Source: Cedecea sp000277545 (GTDB lineage: Bacteria; Pseudomonadota; Gammaproteobacteria; Enterobacterales; Enterobacteriaceae). From it: 64,000 nucleotides of DNA. Shown here piece after piece: positions 16,817 through 25,408 of this stretch. The notes under the pieces were generated by a model, which had not been told where the DNA came from, ran no database searches, and saw only the letters and a program-made list of their open reading frames with translations. Within the stretch, counting starts at the first letter, position 1. Each line of letters starts with the position of its first letter. The stretch lies in NCBI GenBank assembly GCA_050847315.1, contig CP193791.1. The stretch is one strand, 5' to 3'. The translations under genes were made by a program, and so were the position numbers.

Positions 16817-19243
16817 ATGAGCAAATCGCTGCATACCTTCCTCCTCTCCTGCCTGTTATTTGTCGGCCTGTTTCTGACGGCCCAAAGCAGCCTGGCGGCC
16901 CCGACCGAAGACCAGGAGCCCAGCCTGAAAGAGATTGCCGGGCAGCTAAAGCAATACAAGACGCAGATAGACAACATTAAGCAGCAGGTGTCGCAGACCA
17001 ACACCGACAGCCGGCTGATTAAGCTGTTCGACACCACGCAAAAGCTCGGCGTGGAGGTGGATAGCCTGACCGCGCTGCTGCAGCCGATGCACGACAAAGT
17101 GCAGGCTCAGCTGCAGGTGCTGGGGCCTGCCCCGGAGACCGCTGCGGGGAATGAAACCGCCAGCGTGTCCCGGCAGCGCAACGCGCTGAACAGCGACAAA
17201 AAGCAGATTGATGAGGCCATCAGCACCTCGCAAAACCTGCAAACCAACATCCGGGCGCTGGGTATCCAGATAAACGATCTCCGACGCACCTATTTTAAAT
17301 CCCAGCTGGCGTCGAACAGCGGGAGCATGTTGAGCGCCACCTTCTGGCTGCAGGAAGCTGACACCCAGGCCGTGGATATCCAGCGCTTCAATGCCTTTGG
17401 CGAGCAGCTGCTGGAAACCTGGCAGGCGGCGTGGGAACCCGAGTTGTTCTGGGGCACCTTCTGGCTGTTCGTGGCTGCCGCCGCGATAGTGTTGGCTGGC
17501 TGCTACCTGATTGAGCGGCTGCTGGTCTGGATCGCCATCACCTGGTTGCCGGATGGTCGCCTGCGCCGCAGCTTCAATACGCTGGCCAGCACGTTAGTGA
17601 CCATGTTTACTATCGCGCTGGCACTTTCCATTGTGAAAAGCGCCTTTTCCCGGGGGACGGAGTTCTCTCCCCAGGTGAACGATTTTGTCGACGGCTTTGT
17701 GCAGCTGGCCGTGTTCTGCTCATTGATTTATGGCGCTGGCCGCGCGTTTCTTTCCCTGAACCGCCCTTCATGGCGGCTCGTACAACTCGACGACAGCGTG
17801 GCCGAAAGCGTGCGTTACTTTCCACCGCTGCTGGCCATTCTCGGCCTGCTCATTGGCTGCCTCGACCTGATTAATAATACGATTGGCGCCAGTCTCGGCA
17901 CCACGATCCGCGCCAACGGGCTGATTGCTGCCGTTATGGCCAGCGTGCTGCTGACCATGATGCTGCGCGTGCAGCACGCCCACCGGCGGCTGGAAAAAAA
18001 TGGCGAGCCTGCCGAGAAGAGCTCCCGGATCGACGCCTTAGTCTGCCTGCTGGTCATGCTCGCTTCGCTGGCGATTCTGGCTTCGCTGCTTGTCGGCTAC
18101 ATCGCCTTCGCACGCTACCTGACTTACCAGGTCATCTGGTTCGGCATGGTGCTGGTGGCGTTTTATTATCTGGTGACCTTCGCCACCGACTTTTTCGCCG
18201 CCGTGTTTTCACCGCACACCGCCCCCGGCCAGGCAATGAAAAAGTCGCTGCGGTTTAAAGACCGGCACCTTGAACAGCTGGCCGTGGTGTTTACCGCCTT
18301 CACCAAGTGCGCGCTGATACTCATGACCATCATCGCGCTGTTTAACGGCACCTTCGGCACCACCACGCCGAGCCTGCTGATCGGCAAGCTGGTGACGATT
18401 TTAAGCGGCGACGGGCTGAAGCAATTGCACATCGTGCCCGGCAACCTGCTGAACTCCGTACTTTGCCTGGTGATTGGCCTGTACATTCTGCGCGTAACCC
18501 AGCGCTGGCTCAGCCAGGAGCTGCTGCCCAAAACCATTGCCGATATCGGCATTCGCGCGTCGCTGATTACGCTGTTTACCAACGTCGGCTACGTGCTGCT
18601 GATCCTCATCACCCTCGCCGCGCTGGGCATTCAGTGGAACAACCTGGCCTGGATTGTCAGCGCCCTGTCGGTGGGGATCGGCTTTGGCCTGCAGGAGATT
18701 GTGAAGAACTTTATCTCCGGCCTGATCCTGCTGACCGAACGCCCGGTCAAGGTCGGCGATATGATCGGCATCGGCGGCATTGAGGGCGACGTGCGGCGAA
18801 TCAACGTGCGCGCCACGGAGATCCAGCTCAGCGACCGCTCGACGATGATCGTCCCCAACTCGCAGCTGATTTCCCAGAACGTGCGTAACGCCACAATGGG
18901 CAATGCCCAAGGCGTGGTCACCATCGCCCTGACCTTCCCGACCAACATTGACCCGGAGCTGGTGCGCGATTTGCTGCTCAGCGCCTACCAGGACTATGAG
19001 GTGATCCTCCCGACGCCTGCGCCCTATGTGCGCTTTAGCCAGTTGGGGCCGGAAGGCATTATCCTGAGCGTGACCGGCTACGTCGCCAGCCCGCGTATGG
19101 TCGGCTCCAGCAAAAGCGAGCTGCTGTTTAATATCCTCAAGCTGCTGCGCAAAAATGAAGTGAACCTTTCCAGCCCGCAGGAAGTTGTTTTTATGAAGCA
19201 GCGGGCGAAAGCTTTGGACGATGACGATGAGTTTTCGTCTTAA
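16817..19243 (+). CDS. MscS-family mechanosensitive channel with N-terminal DUF3772 domain
   Basis: 808 residues from the ATG at 16817. A signal peptide (MSKSLHTFLLSCLLFVGLFL..SLAA) precedes a periplasmic coiled-coil-rich region (about 30-200) like that of DUF3772 proteins. Around ten membrane segments follow, then the MscS pore and beta domain: GIGFGLQEIVKNFISGLILL, ERPVKVGDMI and IVPNSQLISQNVRN. The large periplasmic domain places it near the MscK/MscM/YbiO type of channel rather than small MscS. It probably gates in the inner membrane on osmotic downshock. It stands alone between two accessory regions; it is not a gene I know from this locus in E. coli. Confidence 0.85.
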   Translation: MSKSLHTFLLSCLLFVGLFLTAQSSLAAPTEDQEPSLKEIAGQLKQYKTQIDNIKQQVSQTNTDSRLIKLFDTTQKLGVEVDSLTALLQPMHDKVQAQLQVLGPAPETAAGNETASVSRQRNALNSDKKQIDEAISTSQNLQTNIRALGIQINDLRRTYFKSQLASNSGSMLSATFWLQEADTQAVDIQRFNAFGEQLLETWQAAWEPELFWGTFWLFVAAAAIVLAGCYLIERLLVWIAITWLPDGRLRRSFNTLASTLVTMFTIALALSIVKSAFSRGTEFSPQVNDFVDGFVQLAVFCSLIYGAGRAFLSLNRPSWRLVQLDDSVAESVRYFPPLLAILGLLIGCLDLINNTIGASLGTTIRANGLIAAVMASVLLTMMLRVQHAHRRLEKNGEPAEKSSRIDALVCLLVMLASLAILASLLVGYIAFARYLTYQVIWFGMVLVAFYYLVTFATDFFAAVFSPHTAPGQAMKKSLRFKDRHLEQLAVVFTAFTKCALILMTIIALFNGTFGTTTPSLLIGKLVTILSGDGLKQLHIVPGNLLNSVLCLVIGLYILRVTQRWLSQELLPKTIADIGIRASLITLFTNVGYVLLILITLAALGIQWNNLAWIVSALSVGIGFGLQEIVKNFISGLILLTERPVKVGDMIGIGGIEGDVRRINVRATEIQLSDRSTMIVPNSQLISQNVRNATMGNAQGVVTIALTFPTNIDPELVRDLLLSAYQDYEVILPTPAPYVRFSQLGPEGIILSVTGYVASPRMVGSSKSELLFNILKLLRKNEVNLSSPQEVVFMKQRAKALDDDDEFSS

Positions 19244-19374
19244 GTGAATCTGAATTTTGGAGCGGCTTAACACTTACTGACTATTCAGGACTTTCCTTAT
19301 CACTGCTGCGTTGAATGGGGATGCCTTAGTCCTTACCCTCCACATGGAGAGTGGATTTATAAGGACATAAATAC

Positions 19375-19773
19375 ATGCTGACTATTAAATGGCTCCACCT
19401 GCTTTTAACGGCCCTCCTGCTGATGGTTGTGATTGGCTATGCCTGGATGAACTTCGGCCCCTCAAACCCGATCCATCCCCTGAAACGGACATATCAGGTT
19501 AACCACAATACCTGGCTGTATATGACAGAACAAAACAGCAGCGGCGCAACCGTCCCTGTCGCCTGGCGCTACTACCTGAGCAGTCAATTAAGTGGCGACG
19601 ACAGCGATATTGCCCGCCAGTTAAGTACTGCGACACCGATCGTTGTCGGCTATGGCACGATAACCGACATTCAGGTGGATGATAAAAACGTTATTTCAGT
19701 CGCCTACAGCGGGAAGGTGCTGTCGATATCTGACGATGCCACGCAGGTTCGCTTTAAGATACAACCACACTGA
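19375..19773 (+). CDS. Small membrane-anchored protein of unknown function
   Basis: 132 residues with a good ribosome-binding site (TAAGGACATAAATAC before ATG). One N-terminal membrane segment (about 4-26) is followed by a soluble, probably periplasmic, domain with several Trp/Tyr and no Cys: HNTWLYMTEQNSSGATVPVAWRYYLSS. The hydrophobic segment lacks a clear signal-peptidase site, so a membrane anchor is more likely than secretion. I do not recognise the family. It stands alone between the MscS-type gene and a convergent gene, from which it is separated by a perfect hairpin at 19790-19823. Confidence 0.65.
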   Translation: MLTIKWLHLLLTALLLMVVIGYAWMNFGPSNPIHPLKRTYQVNHNTWLYMTEQNSSGATVPVAWRYYLSSQLSGDDSDIARQLSTATPIVVGYGTITDIQVDDKNVISVAYSGKVLSISDDATQVRFKIQPH

Positions 19774-19789
19774 AACTAACTTTCCCTGC

Positions 19790-19823
19790 CCGCCTTCGCC
19801 GTGCTTTGTCACAGCGAAGGCGG
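19790..19823. terminator. Hairpin between convergent genes
   Basis: CCGCCTTCGC, 14-base loop, GCGAAGGCGG: a perfect ten-base stem between the stops of two convergent genes. No T run follows on either strand, so termination would be weak or structure-based. Confidence 0.45.
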
Positions 19824-19834
19824 CCGCCGCTTAT

Positions 19835-20365
19835 TTAGTGCAGACCCTGCACCAGTTCGCCGTTAGTCCACGCCAGCCCTTTCTTCGTGCGCACGAAGCG
19901 TGGCGCGGTTAAATTCTCTTCCAGCAGGCTGAACAGCTGGCTGAGAAGATCCGTCATCTGCACCTGTTGAGCCTGCCCCAGCTGCTGGCCCAGCAGCACC
20001 TGGGTTACGGCGCTGCAATACTCGCAGAGCACATCGGAATCGGCCTCCGACACGGTGCAGGGCGCCGCCGCTTGCCCCTCTTCCACCGTTAACCGCTCAA
20101 TTAAGTGCTGCGGCAGCGGATGCGTTAAGACCACCCTCAGCACGTTAAACCCCGCCTGCAAACGCCCCACCAGCGCGATATATTCAGCGTGGCTATGTCT
20201 TTCGGCTAATTCATCCATCCAGCAGCTGCAAGTATGCAGCACATGAAATAAATCGTTCTTTGCGCCCAGCGGCATTTTTAATAACGCTGCGATGTCCTTA
20301 GCAATAATCGTTTGATCCTTCGTCATTTCCGTGTACGCGAATGTGTTACTATCGGCGTTAGCCAT
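19835..20365 (-). CDS. Cytoplasmic protein of unknown function
   Basis: 176 residues from the ATG at 20365, chosen for its AAGGAGTCACATC ribosome-binding site; a longer frame to 20422 overlaps the structured element. No signal peptide or membrane segment is seen. The protein looks largely helical, with Cys in HTCSCWMDEL and LCEYCSAV and a long hydrophilic helix in VLLGQQLGQAQQVQMTDLLSQLFSLLEENL. I do not recognise the family. The structured repeat (copy 2) occupies its presumed 5' leader. Confidence 0.6.
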   Translation of the reverse strand: MANADSNTFAYTEMTKDQTIIAKDIAALLKMPLGAKNDLFHVLHTCSCWMDELAERHSHAEYIALVGRLQAGFNVLRVVLTHPLPQHLIERLTVEEGQAAAPCTVSEADSDVLCEYCSAVTQVLLGQQLGQAQQVQMTDLLSQLFSLLEENLTAPRFVRTKKGLAWTNGELVQGLH

Positions 20366-20384
20366 GATGTGACTCCTTATGCAA

Positions 20385-20443
20385 GTTACGTTGTGGTTAG
20401 CCCTCGTCTGGTGTTGGCGCACCTTTCGGGGGCGAATTTTTTC
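20385..20443 (+). ncRNA. Structured repeat element, copy 2
   Basis: GTTACGTTGTGG, TTAGCCCTCG, inner GGTG/CACC hairpin, CGGGGGCGAA and a six-T run. Sequence and fold match copy 1 at 16554-16614. On the plus strand it looks like a terminator or small RNA end; on the minus strand it is the 5' leader of the unknown gene at 19835-20365. It vaguely recalls the antisense-RNA leaders of phage P1 (C4) and P4, but this is a weak impression. Confidence 0.5.
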
Positions 20444-20607
20444 TTCTGTTACCTTTGATTGCTTCTTGCGTATTAACTTCTGTTTTTATACTGGATAAGT
20501 CAACAGTGGTTTGGTTTAAAATTATTGGAAACCTAAAAAACTCGAGGGGGATCGCGGAAATGTGATAACTGGGGGGTTGAGTTGCATTTGGGGGTGATAA
20601 TTTTGAT

Positions 20608-20886
20608 TTGGTTTTATTAGGTTGTTTATTATCTGATTCATTTCACATTGGAAATTTTCAACAAAAGCTCACAAGAGCTAAATTTTTATACAAAATTATT
20701 GATGATAAATTAAAGAGCGATGGGATATATATTTGGAAGTCAGGGGATATTGAGAAAATATACGGATTTGGGAAAAAACAAAGCGAATGGGATAATTTAT
20801 TAGATTATTTAAGTGATTATACAAAAGAGATCCGTGCCATTATTAAGAACTATGATGAAATGGAATTTTTCATTTTATGGATTTGA
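20608..20886 (+). pseudogene. Probable 3' fragment of an OLD/TOPRIM-type nuclease gene
   Basis: A 92-codon AT-rich frame with no credible start: TTG at 20608 lacks a ribosome-binding site. The segment KSDGIYIWKSGDIEKIYGFGKK resembles the C-terminal part of OLD-family ATP-dependent nucleases, where a GD(I/L)E motif follows the TOPRIM core. No upstream part is found; the preceding ~160 bases are non-coding. Best read as the remnant of a deleted anti-phage or plasmid gene. A short intact gene cannot be excluded. Confidence 0.4.
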
Positions 20887-21175
20887 ACTCTTCTGACTAA
20901 AAAAATACGTAGCCAAGGGATAAGATAAACAGTGTCTTATTTCAACTGAGCACTATGCTTAGTGTAGAAAAACGAGTAATGTCCGCTTCTGGTACAGAGC
21001 GGGCATTACAGCCCTCCCTCTCAATATTATTAAATCACCGCTTCGATTTAAATAATTACCTTATCAACCCATTCAGTTACTACAATAGAACCACCGCACA
21101 ATAAATTTAGGATCAGTTTTATCCCACCGCCAATAAATGTGATATATCACTTACCCCAATACACTCCCACACTGC

Positions 21176-21529
21176 TCACAGATTATTAACCCCTTGCTTT
21201 ATCCCCCCAACACCATCCAACGCAAAGTTAACCCGATACTTAACATCGTTCATTTTATAGAGCAGGTTATAGGTCACATCATTCTTAAGCGTCAGGTTAA
21301 AGCAATGATCCGGGTATTTCTTTTGAACATAGTTTTCAAAAAACAAAGACTGCCGATAGGTATCTTCTGAGGAGGTTAAAAGATAGTAGGTAATAACATC
21401 ACCTTCTTTCGACTTAATGCAAATTACGTCTCTGTTCTTTTGATAAACAGTGCCCGCGTTTCTAAACTCCAGCCGGTCGCCGACGCAGCCCGAAATTAGC
21501 CCTATCAGAATCAGAAGTCTTTTCTTCAT
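21176..21529 (-). CDS. Periplasmic lipoprotein, putative immunity protein (copy A)
   Basis: 117 residues with a lipoprotein signal (LIGLISGC, Cys at 15) followed by GDRLEFRNAG. The family, as I recall it, is annotated as putative type VI secretion immunity periplasmic lipoprotein. The C-terminal half (YPDHCFNLTLK..VTYNLLY.MNDVKYRVNFAL..G.IKQGVNNL) is nearly identical to copy B, whereas the middle third differs. It lies last in a minus-strand set after the metallopeptidase and copy B. It would protect the periplasm from the linked effector or a relative of it (inference). Confidence 0.65.
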   Translation of the reverse strand: MKKRLLILIGLISGCVGDRLEFRNAGTVYQKNRDVICIKSKEGDVITYYLLTSSEDTYRQSLFFENYVQKKYPDHCFNLTLKNDVTYNLLYKMNDVKYRVNFALDGVGGIKQGVNNL

Positions 21530-21720
21530 GATAAATAGGTTCCTTTTTTAAAAGATGTTCTGCCTTTATATTTTAGGCCTTATTGAATAATCAGTAATTC
21601 TACCTTTATACCCGTAAGAGAAATTCCGTAACACGTAAAACACACAGTTAGTTATATCCTTCCTCAAAAAATGTGACACACCACACATCCCAATATGCGA
21701 TGCATCACATTCCTCGCTCA

Positions 21721-22074
21721 TTACAGGTTATTCACACCCTGCTTTATTCTCCCATCATCATCTAACGCAAAATTAACTCTATACTTAACATCATTCATTT
21801 CATAGAGCAGGTTATAGGTAACACCTTTCTTAAGCGTCAGATTAAAGCAATGATCCGGGTACTGTTTAGCGATATTATCGGCAAAAAACAAAGGCTCTCT
21901 ATAGGTATCGGCTGATGAACTTAAAATGTAATAGGTAATAACATCGCCTCTTTTGGAGTTAACACAGATGTAGTCATTATTTTTTTTAAAAATACTCCCG
22001 GCGTGTCTGAAATCAAGTCGGTCGCCAACACAGCCAGAAAGCATCAGCGCCAATAAAATTACAATATATTTCAT
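21721..22074 (-). CDS. Periplasmic lipoprotein, putative immunity protein (copy B)
   Basis: 117 residues, lipobox LMLSGC followed by GDRLDFRHAG. Its ATG overlaps the stop of the upstream metallopeptidase gene by four bases (ATGA), a strong sign of co-translation and so of a toxin/antidote-type partnership. It shares the C-terminal half with copy A and differs in the N-terminal half. The function is inferred from context and from resemblance to T6SS immunity lipoproteins. Confidence 0.68.
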   Translation of the reverse strand: MKYIVILLALMLSGCVGDRLDFRHAGSIFKKNNDYICVNSKRGDVITYYILSSSADTYREPLFFADNIAKQYPDHCFNLTLKKGVTYNLLYEMNDVKYRVNFALDDDGRIKQGVNNL

Positions 22075-22589
22075 AATGGAAAACTCCCAAGCACGCGTTT
22101 GTATTTCAGGATAAGATTTCTGACGTTTTCTCGGCGGTCGTAATCTTTATATCGGATGTTTCGGATATAGTTAGAGAAACCATAGTTCAATAACAGCCAA
22201 TAATCACTGACTATCCCGGCCTGTTGCTCCATACCATAGTCGGATAACTTTTTGCCATTAAGATCGTAGTAATAATCAACCGCCCAGGAAAACAGCCCCC
22301 TGGTTCTGACCATCATGCCTCGCTGATGCTGCCACACATGCATCATTTCATGTAAAAAAAGATGTTGTGAGTCGATAGCAGCAACGGAATAATCATCCCG
22401 GTACACATTGGTTTCAAACCATATTTCGCCGTTAGGCGTCATGGCTGTATTGTTATCCTGAATATTAAAAGGAAGATAACTCCCGTGATGAATCCAGACT
22501 CGATGATAACGAATTGAAGATCTGAAAATACTTTGTGCGAGTGCAATCTCGCCGGTTGTTAGCAGTCTTAAACCGCCTCTTTTCAACAT
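22071..22589 (-). CDS. HExxH zinc metallopeptidase, putative antibacterial effector
   Basis: 172 residues from the ATG at 22589 (AAAGGATGATTTT upstream). The zinc motif LHEMMHVWQHQRG gives HEMMH at 80-84; a third ligand may be Glu121 in YGMEQQAG. It resembles the small proteins annotated as vgr-related protein that travel with VgrG and lipoprotein immunity genes. No signal peptide is present, which fits delivery by a secretion apparatus. No VgrG, Hcp or T6SS core gene is in the window, so this looks like an orphan effector set. It could instead be a housekeeping peptidase, but its coupling to a periplasmic lipoprotein argues against that. Confidence 0.65.
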   Translation of the reverse strand: MLKRGGLRLLTTGEIALAQSIFRSSIRYHRVWIHHGSYLPFNIQDNNTAMTPNGEIWFETNVYRDDYSVAAIDSQHLFLHEMMHVWQHQRGMMVRTRGLFSWAVDYYYDLNGKKLSDYGMEQQAGIVSDYWLLLNYGFSNYIRNIRYKDYDRRENVRNLILKYKRVLGSFPL

Positions 22590-22710
22590 AAAATCATCCT
22601 TTATTTATATGCAATGTATCGTCCTGGTTTCTGAAATGCCTTTAACATTCACATAGAGAATATTGGTTGAGAACTCATTCCTCCTGTAGATATGAAAATA
22701 GTGATAAAAG

Positions 22711-22735
22711 AAAAGAGGCTCTCGCCTCCTTCCCT
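22711..22735 (-). terminator. pepT terminator
   Basis: Read on the minus strand: GGAGGC, GAGA loop, GCCTC and TTTTCTTTT, about 25 bases after the pepT stop. Confidence 0.8.
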
Positions 22736-22760
22736 TTCACTCAATCAAAGCAAAGCGCCA

Positions 22761-23987
22761 TCACCCCTTCTTCCCCACCAGCTCAGCAATCCGCACAATC
22801 ACCGCCACAGCTTTCTCCATTCCTTCCAGGGTCACGAACTCGTGCTTGCCATGGTAGTTATAGCCGCCGGTGAACAGGTTCGGGCACGGCAGGCCTTTGA
22901 AGGAAAGCTGGGCGCCGTCGGTGCCGCCGCGGATCGGCTTCATGATCGGCTCTATGTCGCAGTCGCGCATTGCCTGCTGGGCCACTTCGACAATATAAGG
23001 ATGCTCGGCCACCTTCTCGCGCATGTTGTAATAGCTGTCTTCTATGACCAGCTCGATATAGCAGTCCGGGTGCAGGCCTTTGCCGACTTTCTTGGCGATC
23101 TCCATCATCCGGCGCTTGCGGGCTTCGAACTGCTCGCGGTCGAAGTCGCGGATGATGTAGTGCATCTCGGCGCGGTCGACGGAGCCTTTCATGGTGTTCA
23201 GGTGGTAGAAGCCTTCGTAGCCTTCGGTGCATTCCGGGCTTTCGTCCGCCGGGACTTCGGCGTGGATGCGCGCCGCCAGCGACAGGGCGTTCACCATCAC
23301 GCCTTTGGCGGTGCCGGGGTGCACGTTGTTGCCGACGATTTTGATGGTCACGGAGGCAGCGTTGAAGTTCTCGCTTTCCAGCTCGCCCACGCCGCCGCCG
23401 TCCACGGTGTAGGCCCATTCTGCGTTAAAGGCGTCGACGTCGAAGAAGTGTGCGCCCTTCCCGACTTCCTCGTCCGGGGTAAAGGCCACGCGGATATCGC
23501 CGTGCGGCACGTTTTTGCCTTTTAATACCGCCAACGCGGTCATGATTTCCGCCACGCCCGCTTTGTCGTCCGCGCCCAACAGGGTTTTGCCGTCGGTGGT
23601 GATCAGCGTCTGGCCCATTAACTGGTGCAGCACCGGGAACATCACCGGGGAAAGGATCTCATCGCCGATGCCGAGCGCAATGTCGCCGCCGCGGTAGTTC
23701 TCGACGATCTGCGGGTTCACGTTTTTGCCGGTGAAGTCCGGCGCGGTGTCAACGTGGGAGATAAAGCCAATGGCCGGGACAGCGTGCCCGACGTTCGACG
23801 GCAGCGTGCCCATCACCGTGCCGTGGTCGCTGAGCGTAACGTCCACCAGCCCCAACTGCTCCAGCTGCTCTTTTAGCAGGCGCAGGAGCTTCCATTGCCC
23901 TTCGGTGCTCGGCACCTGCTTAACGCCGGGCCTGGATTGCGTGTCCAGAGAGACATACTGCAAAAAGCGCTCAAGTAATTTATCCAT
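22761..23987 (-). CDS. pepT: Peptidase T (tripeptidase)
   Basis: 408 residues, M20B family, same size as E. coli PepT. Releases N-terminal residues from tripeptides in the cytoplasm using two zinc ions. Metal and catalytic motifs: ISHVDTAPDF, LLGADDKAGVAEI and TPDEEVGKGAHFF. Divergent from potA with a 284-base intergenic region; in Salmonella pepT is FNR-activated, but I see no convincing FNR box here. Confidence 0.96.
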   Translation of the reverse strand: MDKLLERFLQYVSLDTQSRPGVKQVPSTEGQWKLLRLLKEQLEQLGLVDVTLSDHGTVMGTLPSNVGHAVPAIGFISHVDTAPDFTGKNVNPQIVENYRGGDIALGIGDEILSPVMFPVLHQLMGQTLITTDGKTLLGADDKAGVAEIMTALAVLKGKNVPHGDIRVAFTPDEEVGKGAHFFDVDAFNAEWAYTVDGGGVGELESENFNAASVTIKIVGNNVHPGTAKGVMVNALSLAARIHAEVPADESPECTEGYEGFYHLNTMKGSVDRAEMHYIIRDFDREQFEARKRRMMEIAKKVGKGLHPDCYIELVIEDSYYNMREKVAEHPYIVEVAQQAMRDCDIEPIMKPIRGGTDGAQLSFKGLPCPNLFTGGYNYHGKHEFVTLEGMEKAVAVIVRIAELVGKKG

Positions 23988-24271
23988 TTAGCCACCCTCG
24001 TTTTTAGTGACATCAATTATCAATAAGCCGCATCGGGCAAATATTGCGTCAGGTCACTTTTAGTCGGTTACGGAAAAAAATAGTTTTCGCACAACCTGAC
24101 CCGGTCTCAGTAAAGTATCCCTTTAACCGTAGACGATAACGGCCACGGTTTCTGGCCATCGGGATTGGCGATCCCGTCGCTTTGCCGTAGAATGCCAGCC
24201 CTTACTCAACGTGCCAAAACCCAAGGTGGTTAATCACAAACCCCGTATCCTTCGCTCCGGATACGTCATTT

Positions 24272-25408
24272 ATGGGACAGCGTAAAAAATTGAAAAAACA
24301 GCCTCGTTCGCACTCCATGCTGGTCAACCTGGCGGGAGTCGCCAAGCGCTTTGATGGTAAATCCGTAATTTCTGACTTCTCCCTCACCATTAATCATGGT
24401 GAATTCCTGACGCTGCTCGGCCCTTCCGGCTGCGGCAAAACCACCGTACTGCGCCTTATCGCCGGGTTAGAAACCGTCGATGCCGGGCAAATCACGCTCG
24501 ATAATCAGGACATTACCCATGTGCCTGCCGAGCACCGCCACGTGAATACCGTTTTCCAGAGCTACGCCCTGTTTCCGCACATGACGGTGTTTGAAAACGT
24601 CGCCTTTGGCCTGCGGATGCAGAAAACGCCGGCGGCGGAAATCACGCCGCGCGTGACCGAAGCGCTGAAAATGGTGCAGTTGGAAGAGTTCGCCCAGCGC
24701 AAGCCGAACCAGCTTTCCGGCGGCCAGCAGCAGCGTGTGGCCATTGCCCGCGCAGTGGTGAACAAGCCTCGGTTGCTGCTGCTTGATGAGTCGCTGTCGG
24801 CGCTGGACTACAAGCTACGCAAGCAGATGCAGAACGAGCTGAAAGCCCTGCAGCGCAAGCTCGGCATTACGTTTGTGTTCGTCACGCACGATCAGGAAGA
24901 AGCCCTCACTATGTCCGACCGAATCGTGGTGATGCGCGACGGCAAGATTGAGCAGGACGGCACGCCGCGAGAAATTTATGAAGAGCCAAAGAACCTGTTT
25001 GTGGCGAGCTTCATCGGCGAGATCAATATCTTTGACGCGACGGTGCTCGAACGCATCGACGAGCAGCGCGTGCGGGCGAACGTGGAAGGCCGCGAATGCC
25101 ACATCTTCGTGAACCAGCCGGTGACCGTCGGGCAAAGCCTGAAGGTGCTGCTGCGCCCGGAAGATTTGCGCGTGGAAGAGGTAAACGACGCCCGGGAAGT
25201 GGACGGGCTGATTGGCTACGTACGCGAGCGCAACTACAAGGGCATGACGCTGGAGTCCACCGTCGAGCTGGAAAACGGCAAGATGGTGATGGTCAGCGAG
25301 TTCTTTAATGAAGACGACCCGGACTTCGACCATACGCTGGATCAAAAAATGGCGGTGACCTGGGTAGAAAGCTGGGAGGTTGTGCTGGCAGATGAAGAGC
25401 TCGCGTAA
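24272..25408 (+). CDS. potA: Spermidine/putrescine importer ATPase
   Basis: 378 residues, the same as E. coli PotA. Walker A GPSGCGKTT, signature LSGGQQQRVAIAR, Walker B LLLLDESLSALD, and a C-terminal regulatory domain. Note DES rather than DEP in Walker B, which is normal for PotA. First gene of potABCD; its 3' end overlaps potB by 17 bases. Confidence 0.98.
   Translation: MGQRKKLKKQPRSHSMLVNLAGVAKRFDGKSVISDFSLTINHGEFLTLLGPSGCGKTTVLRLIAGLETVDAGQITLDNQDITHVPAEHRHVNTVFQSYALFPHMTVFENVAFGLRMQKTPAAEITPRVTEALKMVQLEEFAQRKPNQLSGGQQQRVAIARAVVNKPRLLLLDESLSALDYKLRKQMQNELKALQRKLGITFVFVTHDQEEALTMSDRIVVMRDGKIEQDGTPREIYEEPKNLFVASFIGEINIFDATVLERIDEQRVRANVEGRECHIFVNQPVTVGQSLKVLLRPEDLRVEEVNDAREVDGLIGYVRERNYKGMTLESTVELENGKMVMVSEFFNEDDPDFDHTLDQKMAVTWVESWEVVLADEELA

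Noticed and set aside
23988..24271. FNR box for pepT at TTGATAATTGATG
   Set aside because: Only the left half fits TTGAT-N4-ATCAA; the right half does not match.
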